From contig NC_047063.1 of NCBI RefSeq assembly GCF_902459465.1, positions 23,295,055 through 23,359,054 on the forward strand: DNA of 64,000 nt, given 5' to 3'. This DNA is from Asterias rubens (taxonomy: Eukaryota; Echinodermata; Asteroidea; Forcipulatida; Asteriidae). Made by a program: the position numbers and the translations under genes. This document shows positions 56,559-64,000 of the stretch, piece by piece (within the stretch, counting starts at the first letter, position 1; the number at the start of each line of letters is the position of its first letter). The notes under the pieces were generated by a model, which did no database searches, was not told the DNA's origin, and worked only from the letters and a program-made list of their open reading frames with translations.

Positions 56559-57752
56559 ATGGATATGTTTCCCACAGCGAATACATCTGAACTATCCGCA
56601 GACGATGCTTTCCCAAAGGCCGGTCAGCCACAGAATTCAAATGTACGCGTTTTCCGCGTGGTTGTTGAGATACTGGTGGTGCTACTGGGCGTTCCTGGTA
56701 ACCTCCTCATCATACGCGTTTACTGGAGGAAGACTGTAAAAACCAGCACCATCGTTTTAATTCAGGGCCTGGCTTTGGCCGACTGTATCGTTTGCTCGGT
56801 AAAGATCATCGACGTTGTAGAACAGATAGTAGGGATGCAGCAAGCCATTACGATCACCCAGAAAATAGCGAGCGGGTCGGCCATGGCTTCCATTACGATC
56901 ACTTCAGTGATTGCATTGGATCGCTACGACTGCATATGCCGTCCGCAACGGCGGTTCTTTACCCTCAGACGGGGACAAATAGCGGTCGTGATTTCATTTA
57001 TCTTCGGGGCCGTGATGTCCGTTCCTGAATTCGCCCAGCAGCTTGGCAGAACGCCTACTCCGTCTGCGAACTTGGCATCATTGGCTCGCATGAGCTTTTT
57101 TTTTTTTCCTCCATCGATTATTGGAGTATGTTACACCAAAGTGTTCATGACCATCCGTAGACATGTCCGAGTCGGCATTATGTCTTCTGCAAATGCAGCG
57201 AATCTTTCTAGCTTGCAAGTTGCTTCTTCGTCCAAAGAGCCTACTCGTGGACAACCAGGTAAAGACACAGTCAAGACTGAATCTAAATGTCTCAATTCCG
57301 TACCCCACCATGATACATCTCAACCATCCACTGTACATAGTCCTGCCAGAGAGGATACCGCCCCACAAGGACCACCGAAGAAGCCTGAAGCGTTTCGTCA
57401 CACGGCGGCGAGTGACGGGAACAAACCTCGTCTGAATCCCGTCAAACAGCGCCAAGCTAAAAAGGTGGATACCAACGCAGCCCTTCAGCGTAAGACGACC
57501 GTGATGTTGTTCGTGGCCAGCGTTGTTTTCCTTCTACTGTGGCTGCCGCACTGGATCATGATAGCAGTTGTGAACGCCGATGCGGGTGAAGACCAGGGTA
57601 TTTATGTCGACCCTCTGTTCTACATAGTCATGAATGAGATACGAGTGCTTTTCTTCTTGAATAACGCTGTCAATCCGTTTATTTACGGACTTGCAAATAG
57701 ACGGTTTAGAAAAGAGTGCAAAGAGGTGCTTAATAGTAACCTATGTAAGTAA
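56559..57752 (+). CDS. Rhodopsin-family (class A) orphan G-protein coupled receptor, intronless coding region
   Basis: 397-aa plasma-membrane receptor; ligand unknown. Seven hydrophobic segments are visible, with class A landmarks: GN in TM1 (N48), LALAD in TM2 (D75), DRY at 121-123 after TM3, WLPHW in TM6 and NPFIY in TM7, then a basic helix-8 start. N8-T-S is a possible N-glycosylation site in a short N-terminus. The third intracellular loop is very long (about 100 residues, Ser/Pro/Lys-rich). There is no Cys at the 3.25 position (I97) or in the second extracellular loop, so the usual disulfide is absent. A CTTTCTGCAG acceptor-like site lies just before the ATG, suggesting a 5' UTR intron. 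TM5 is encoded partly by a T homopolymer near 57097-57108 and includes FFFFPP. The subfamily is not recognised. Confidence 0.9.
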   Translation: MDMFPTANTSELSADDAFPKAGQPQNSNVRVFRVVVEILVVLLGVPGNLLIIRVYWRKTVKTSTIVLIQGLALADCIVCSVKIIDVVEQIVGMQQAITITQKIASGSAMASITITSVIALDRYDCICRPQRRFFTLRRGQIAVVISFIFGAVMSVPEFAQQLGRTPTPSANLASLARMSFFFFPPSIIGVCYTKVFMTIRRHVRVGIMSSANAANLSSLQVASSSKEPTRGQPGKDTVKTESKCLNSVPHHDTSQPSTVHSPAREDTAPQGPPKKPEAFRHTAASDGNKPRLNPVKQRQAKKVDTNAALQRKTTVMLFVASVVFLLLWLPHWIMIAVVNADAGEDQGIYVDPLFYIVMNEIRVLFFLNNAVNPFIYGLANRRFRKECKEVLNSNLCK

Positions 57753-57842
57753 CGAAATGTCAAACTGAATTTGATTGGCCTCCCGGAAAAAAGTACTACC
57801 GATTGATTATCTTGTAAACAACAAAGACATGTTTTATTCGTT

Positions 57843-58265
57843 TTCCAATTAGTTCTTATTCTTATTCTTTATTTGGCCATTAAACAATTACAAATACAAG
57901 CAGACAGTATGTCAAATAGATAATATAAGTACATGTACAAAAGTAAATACAAAGCTAGAAAAACAATAAGGGCACAGGAAATGATAAAACAACCCTAATG
58001 TGATGGCCAGGATCAACAAAAGTATATTTAAACACTGTAGCTCGAAAGCCTGTTAATCCAGTCACATAGGGAAGCAAACACACTATATAAAACACTCTCT
58101 TTGGAAAGTAATAATAATTTGAAATAAATATCAATATAAATAATCTGTATACACAATGTTGAGTATAGTCACCAGTTTTGATATCATAGGCAAGGATTGG
58201 GATTGCCACATTTGTGAATAGTGCATGCAAACCGAGGAAGCCTTTTTGTTCTCCCAATGTTTGTA
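57843..58265 (-). mobile_element. Possible retroposon 3' end
   Basis: On the minus strand it ends in (AAGAAT)-type repeats after GGCCAAATAAAG, like the tail of a non-LTR element. The TTGTTCTCCCAATGTTTG block is related to 58838-58856. Confidence 0.4.
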
Positions 58266-58772
58266 CGGTATGTCATTTTGAGTGCGCAGACCAATTGAAT
58301 CATTCTAGCGGCCTAGTGAAAATTAATAATCTGATTTGACCAGTGAATGCTAAACTAGTGAAACTACTCCTTTTTGAGCCAGGAATTAAAATGAATGGAT
58401 TTTTTCCGGGAAAACCTATAATAATGGCTTTAATATGGCGCTCAGGTCCGTCACGCAATGGCGCTCCAACGTTATTACCCCCTGATCCCTGGGCCTTAAA
58501 TCATTCCTTAAAGAGCCAATAAAGGATTACCTCAATATTTCAACTATAACATTTTTATGGCCAAATAGACATCGTAGATACCGGTTAATAACCTTTTAAC
58601 TCTCAAAATTCGCATTTAATTATAAATAACTCGAGTCAAAAATGCACCCGGCCGCGCGGCTTTTTCAGCCGAGAGTCAAAAACAGCTTATCTATAATGAT
58701 TACGTAACACCCCTGTGACGTGAGCGGCGGCTAAAAATCACGACAGTCGACGGGTCAAAGACACGACAGAGG

Positions 58773-58960
58773 TAAACACACACACACACACACACCCACA
58801 CGCAGCTGTGTTTATCGTGTAAACCGAGGACTTCTCTTTGTTCTCCCATTGTTTGGACATGAAATCGAATTGAGGACGTCCTCGGGGTGACTTTTCCCGG
58901 ATCCCCTTTTGTTAAAGTCCTCGGTTTGAATGCGTAATGCCCACACACACACACACCCAC
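58773..58960. repeat. (CA)n microsatellites flanking a hairpin
   Basis: CA runs at about 58775-58795 and 58942-58957. Between them GTAAACCGAGGACTT and AAGTCCTCGGTTT form the arms of a 110-bp hairpin. Confidence 0.7.
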
Positions 58961-59294
58961 GTGTGCGACGATCGGGCGAGTCATCTGGAAGTGGATGATC
59001 TTGAGTCTTGGTCACATCAGCAAAAGCCAACAGGTTTATTTTTGAACATTTGTTATACATGAAGAGAAATAACATCACAAAGTTTCAGTTGTTGGTTTTT
59101 CAAAATGAAAATTAAATTTCACCTTTTTCAAAAACCCCGCTGTTGAGTTTTTAGTGGGATATCATGGTGTAAACTTGATTGTGTGTAGGCACACTAAACA
59201 TTGAACCTTCTATCCAATATGTTATGTAAACAAATGTCCATGGACATATCCAATGTGTACAGGTTTGACAGAAAACCATAAGTCACAGATTTAA

Positions 59295-59664
59295 TTAAAG
59301 ACAGTGGACACTAATGGTAACTGTCAAAGACCAGTCTTCTCACTTGGTGTTTCTCAACATATGCATAAAATAACAAACCTGTGAAAATTTGAGCTCAATT
59401 GGTTGTCGAAGTTGCGAGATAATAATGAAAGAAAAAAACACCCTTGTCACACAAAATTATGTGCTTTTAGATGCTTGATTTTGAGACCTGAAGTCTCTAA
59501 ATAAAATACATGGAAAATTACTTCTTTCTCGAAAACTACGTTACTTCAGAGGGAGCCTTTCTCACATATTGTTTACTATCAACCTCTGCCCATTAATCGT
59601 TACCAAGTAAGGTTTTCGGCTAATAGTTATTTTGGTAATTACCAATAGTGTCCATTGCGTTTAA
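59295..59664. mobile_element. TTAA MITE family 1
   Basis: 370 bp with TTAA ends, reverse orientation; the central palindrome is partly deleted. Confidence 0.85.
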
Positions 59665-60300
59665 TGATGTAAAAATAACTTGTCAGAATTATAGGTTGTT
59701 GGATGGGCTGCATTTCAATTGGACATGTATGGGCTTCATTTGTATGTTTATTCCATAACAGTCACACATACATCATGCTCTGTATCGTTGTCACACTGTA
59801 GACTTTCCAAACGTGTTCCTTAAATCTGTTGTTTGCTTGTCGTTTACTGTAGAACTTGTTTGGACACATTTAAACTGTGCTGTTAACATTGTAAATAATT
59901 TATAAGAGACGACTGATGAAATATGGAATGCACACCGGCAAGTGTAACACAACATCTTGAAGTTTTGGATTGGGTTGCTGTGATATGATTGCATCTTATC
60001 CTGAGTAGCTTATTCTCTTTTCATCCTTCACCTCTGTCAGTCTCTAGTTCCAATTTACCTTTTTGTTCCGTCCTATAGGTCGTTCTGTTCAGAAGTCCAG
60101 TATGTTGTTTTATTAGGCATTTCTAAACAACACTTTATCTGTTGAATATGCCTCTGAATATTTGCCCTTGTTTTACTGTGTCTCATAGCTAGTGTTCTTT
60201 ATTATCTTTGCTCGATAGGTCTTATTTGTAATTACTTGTATGTGATTTCGCATTATGGAAATAAATGTTGAGTTGAATTGAATTGAGTTGAGTTTAATTT
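59665..60300. other. Non-coding, probable retroposon tail at the end
   Basis: GGAAATAAATGTTGAGTTGA at about 60260 resembles the (TTGAA)n tail at 44000-44040, suggesting a non-LTR element 3' end. The rest is unassigned. Confidence 0.35.
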
Positions 60301-60721
60301 TACAAGGTTGCCCATATCCACGGAGTCCGTGTATGATGATACGCATGCACGCACAGTGACCGACTCGGCACTTTGACTCGGTGTGTGTCTGCGTGTACAT
60401 GTGGACTGCTCCGTCTGCGTGTGCTTGAATACTATTCGTGCGGACTCCGGATGTGGATTAGACTGGCGTGCATGATGTATGTAATGGGGATAGCCAAGGA
60501 CAGCATCCGTGCAAGAGACAATGAAGGCGCCCAATCTGTTACACCCCCCCTTTAGTCGAGAGGAACTTTTGCCCCCCACAAAGAAAGGGTTCGATACATC
60601 AAAAGCAAACCCATATATGCCCCCCCCCCCCTAAATACGTAGGCCTATCACCACTCGTCCCATAATTGGTGGCAAGTGCCCTATCTCAAGTACGGACCCA
60701 CTTAGTGTGTTTCACCTGCAT

Positions 60722-60942
60722 GGGCCCAATTTCATAGAGCTGCTAAGCACAGCAATTTGCTTAAAATTTCTTCCTTGATAAAATTAGGATTACCAACTAC
60801 ATTTCCACGTTATTTTCAGGATAAGCAAACAACAGCTGAATACCAGTAACAAGCAATATGCAACAAATGAAAAGTTGGTTGGTAAATCTGTTTTTATAAA
60901 AATTTGTTTGCTTAGCAGCTCTATGAAATTGGGCCCAGTTCT
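60722..60942. mobile_element. GGGCCCAAT-ended MITE
   Basis: Terminal inverted repeats TGGGCCCAATTTCATAGAGC and its inverse, about 28 bp and nearly perfect. The intact short form of the family carrying minisatellites at 18336 and 20102. Confidence 0.85.
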
Positions 60943-61302
60943 CCGTTCACAAGCATGCAAACAGCGTGACACATTCTAGCTTTCTGGACGATCACACCAT
61001 TATTAGTCGATAAAGACATCTGGTCTGATTGTTTGATTTCCCCGTTATAGGACACGCGAAGGCTACGTCTGCACTGATTGAGTTAAATTTCTCACCCCAA
61101 GGAGCCGTCACTTTTAAACCCTCGATGCAGAGATGTCAGAAGGCTTTTGGGGTGATTTGTAAAGCTTTGCGTGCCATGATGGGATTGAAATTAAACGAAA
61201 CTCAGCATATTTTGATGTCATTAGCTTGGAGATTGATGCATATTAGTAGAAACATCTTTGCTTTAAATATAACGACGAACATACACATACCAGCTGCTCT
61301 TA

Positions 61303-61681
61303 TTAAAGACAGTGGACACTATTGGTAATTGTCAAAGACTAGCCTTCACAGTTGGTGTATCTCAACATAAGCATAAAATAACAAACCTGTGAAAATTTGA
61401 GCTCAATCGGTCATCGAGACAATAATGAAAGAAAAAAACACCCTTGTCACACGAAGTTGTGTGCGTTTAGATGGTTGATTTCGAGACCTCAAGTTCTAAA
61501 CTTGAGGTCTCGAAATCAAATTCGTGGAAAATTACTTCTTTCTCCAAAACTATGGCACTTCAGAGGGAGCTGTTCCTCACAATGTTTTATACCACCAACC
61601 TCTCCCCATTACTTGTCACCAAGAAAGGTTTTATGCTAATAATTATTTTGAGTAAATACCAATAGTGTCCACTGCCTTTAA
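61303..61681. mobile_element. TTAA MITE family 1, full length
   Basis: 379 bp with TTAA ends and the central palindrome. Confidence 0.88.
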
Positions 61682-61989
61682 GTGAAATCTAAAAAACAGT
61701 ATGAAACCATTCAATTGTCTTAATCCTAATGTAGACTATACAACTAAACTATAACCTATAATAAAAAAAAATCAAAAGTAATATAGCTTTTTGAGATATC
61801 GATTAAAATTTGGAGCGTGTGTGTACGCAGGAAGATTAATCCTTAATTGGAATACGTTATCTGAGAAACGTTTCTGACAGTAATATTTCTACGATTCAAA
61901 TTTTCGGGGATCGAAAATTGATAAATTGGACCGCATTACTTCAAAGTAAAACGATTTTAGAAGATTCAGTACATTTATTTTGTCAATGC

Positions 61990-62900
61990 TGTCATACAAA
62001 ACAATAATACAATAGCGTACATTTACGTAGTGCTTTTCCGTGACCCCAGGATAATATTGCGTAATTTAAATATGAAATAATGAATGCATTGTATAAAGTT
62101 AACAAAATCTTTTGCGGTAGAAAATATTTCAATCTATTCATAATACCAACATTTTTTGAGATTTTGGTGGTAAAAACATCTATGTGTTTTTTCCAGGACA
62201 AGTTCTCATCAATATTAATACCTAAGAATTTACAACTCTTTGTTTGGTTGAGAGCACTGCCATTTAAACAGAGGGGTACATGGCGCAAATTTTTTCTTTG
62301 CCTGGCACAAAAATTATATAGTTTGTTTTAAGAACATTAATTGGCAGTTTATTTGCTCGAAGCCAGTTACTCAATTTAATGAGCTCTACGTTAAGGTTTT
62401 GTGTAGCGACGTCAACATTATGGTGGTTATATAAAAGGATTGTATCATCTGCAAACATACAGAATGAGATCAAACTAGACGAATTACAAATACCATTTAT
62501 ATAGATAATGAAAAATAGAGGACCTAATACGGAACCTTGAGTAACTCAACAAGAAATGTATTTATCGGATGATTGTCTAGAATTATACGAAACAAATTGC
62601 TTTCGGTGTGTTAAGTAGCTCTTAAACCGTTCCAGGGCCAACCCACGCACACCAATAATTATTCTCTAATTTACTAAAAAGAATGTCATGGTTAACAGTG
62701 TCGAAAGCCTTGGACAGGTCCAAGAAAACACCAATTGAATTTTGTGATTATCAATAGCGTTAATAATTTTCTCTAACATACTTGTAATAGCTAACTCTGT
62801 GGAACGTTGTGCTCTGAAACCGTATTGGGATTCTGTAAAAGGCCATGTTTGTCAATAAAACAAATAAGTCGCTTGTATACCAATTTCTCAAATATTTTAG
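61990..62900 (-). pseudogene. Non-LTR retrotransposon reverse transcriptase with FADD motif, decayed
   Basis: Minus strand reads MISFCMFADDTILLYNHHNV (the catalytic F-A-D-D), then LNVELIKLSNWLRANKL and, after a shift, LGINIDENLSWKKHIDVF and LLTLYNAFIISYLNY. Upstream traces resemble a KAFDTVNHDIL motif. Stops and frameshifts break it. Confidence 0.8.
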
Positions 62901-62934
62901 GATTTGAAACTCCGATGATAAAAATACGATATGG

Positions 62935-63050
62935 AAAGGTTTGCGGTAACACCATGTAATGACTATCTATGATGAGTTGGAGTGGTTCTGAAAAGAACCG
63001 TTGGTTTCAACTCGACGTTTCGAACAGTATGCTCTGATCGTCTTAAGTAC
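62935..63050 (-). repeat. GATCAGAGC hairpin repeat
   Basis: Same unit as 30595-31190: GGTTTGCGGTAACACC, GAGTTGGAGTGGTTCT and CAGTATGCTCTGATCGTC. Confidence 0.6.
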
Positions 63051-64000
63051 TGGCATGCTGCTTAAGTACTGTGGAGGCGGATAGCTTGGTGATGCACGAA
63101 GGCGGGAAATGGAGCTCGGTGGTGCGTGGTAAAATGATTCTCAAAATACGTTCTCCTCTTGAAAGCCGCTGTAAACTTCTAGCCAAGGTATAGTTTGTAT
63201 TGTCATTCATTTTAAGAGTGATTACCAAACGTATAATAGAACAACATTTAATGAAATGCACAATGTTCTGCCTAGATTAACATTCCGTTGTATTTTCTTT
63301 GCCGCCTTCCTAATTATTCGACCCTAAAGAGAATCATTAATTTTATAAACGACATTACGTTTGGGGAACACCGTGCTTTGATGCAAGCGTTGACAATGCC
63401 AACGTTCTCCATTTATAAGTACGGATCTTTAGATTTGAGTGAACGTGGACCTCGTTCACGTCGACCACAGACGGTTGTGGTGCATTTGGGGACAACATGG
63501 CGTCCATCAAACACGTGACCAAAGAAAACTGGTCCCACATGTCGCAACTCTCTCAATTCACAGCTCTGATTCGGTCAGTTCCAACGCCCTTCTTTCACGC
63601 TCTGCTGCTCAGAGCTGCTTTATGCATACTCAAATAACCCGCTCAAGCTTGACACAATGGCTACATTTTACTCTCTTATGATTGCATGCAGTCTACCCGC
63701 AGTACACTCGTTTCCTTTGTGATTTATCTACACTGATAAGCATCGTTTTTCAAGCGTGACCTCGGTTTGAATAATAATTAGTCCAAAGGGCTTCTGAAAT
63801 TCAGTCTTTTTCGGCCTTCACGAAAATTCATGCAAGTTAATATTAGGCTCATTCAATGTCGTTTGAATATAAACGTTAAAAGGGGTCGTTCATTTTCAGT
63901 ACTTGAGCATTCACTCTACAAAATAAGACTAATCAAATTCAACTGGTCACTTTAGTTAATTCAATTTCGTCGAAGCCAGTCGCCGAAGCTGGTCAACCTT
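63051..64000. other. Unassigned sequence at the window end
   Basis: No recognised gene or repeat apart from the speculative ORF at 63497. GTGAACGTGGACCTCGTTCAC is a short palindrome at about 63440. Confidence 0.3.
63497..63637 (+). CDS. Speculative 46-codon ORF or first exon
   Basis: An ORF beginning MASIKHVTKENWSHMSQLSQ with a favourable ACAACATGG start context. It ends in a stop at 63635, or could be spliced at a weak GTCAGT near 63578. No homology is recognised and it could be chance. Confidence 0.15.
   Translation: MASIKHVTKENWSHMSQLSQFTALIRSVPTPFFHALLLRAALCILK

Noticed and set aside
57078..57455. 125-residue minus-strand ORF
   Set aside because: Antisense shadow of the GPCR coding region.
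61029..61328. 99-residue ORF
   Set aside because: It runs into the MITE at 61303, shows no domain and has no splice support.

Overview
The window is animal nuclear DNA: AT-rich, with small exons in long introns, consensus GT/AG splice sites and dense transposon debris. Three of its four protein-coding genes are recognisable deuterostome genes. The mix of short non-autonomous transposons and the orphan rhodopsin-type receptor suggest an echinoderm, perhaps a sea star. The species call is an inference and was not tested.

Layout. 2652-3836 (-): intronless coding region of a KLF15-like zinc-finger factor. 13843-34835 (-): the complete coding region of CFAP100 (CCDC37/CCDC38 family), which I assembled by hand as 16 exons with matching phases, giving 609 aa. 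36717-50998 (+): complete AMDHD1, the animal imidazolonepropionase of histidine breakdown, as 8 exons giving 430 aa with its metal and catalytic residues present. 56559-57752 (+): an intronless class A GPCR of 397 aa with no recognisable ligand class. CFAP100 and AMDHD1 are head to head with 1.9 kb between start codons. That gap holds an overlapping FOXJ1-type and RFX X-box-type motif, as expected for a ciliary gene.

The rest is mostly mobile DNA. One family of about 380-bp TTAA-ended MITEs has about 17 copies. There are other TTAA hairpin families, two elements with clean 8-bp target duplications (hAT-like), a foldback element with tandem repeats in its arms, a tRNA-derived SINE family, and several 5'-truncated non-LTR retrotransposon tails. 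Two insertions are nested inside TTAA MITEs with visible target duplications: a SINE (13 bp) and a 128-bp perfect hairpin (10 bp). Minisatellites occur near 18.4, 20.1, 20.9 and 51.3-52.1 kb.

How the genes relate. KLF15, CFAP100 and AMDHD1 do not form a pathway. As I recall human gene order, KLF15-CFAP100-UROC1 lie together on 3q21 and CCDC38-AMDHD1-HAL on 12q23. This window joins both halves, which looks like the arrangement before the vertebrate duplications. No CRISPR array, bacterial operon, rRNA or genuine tRNA gene was seen.
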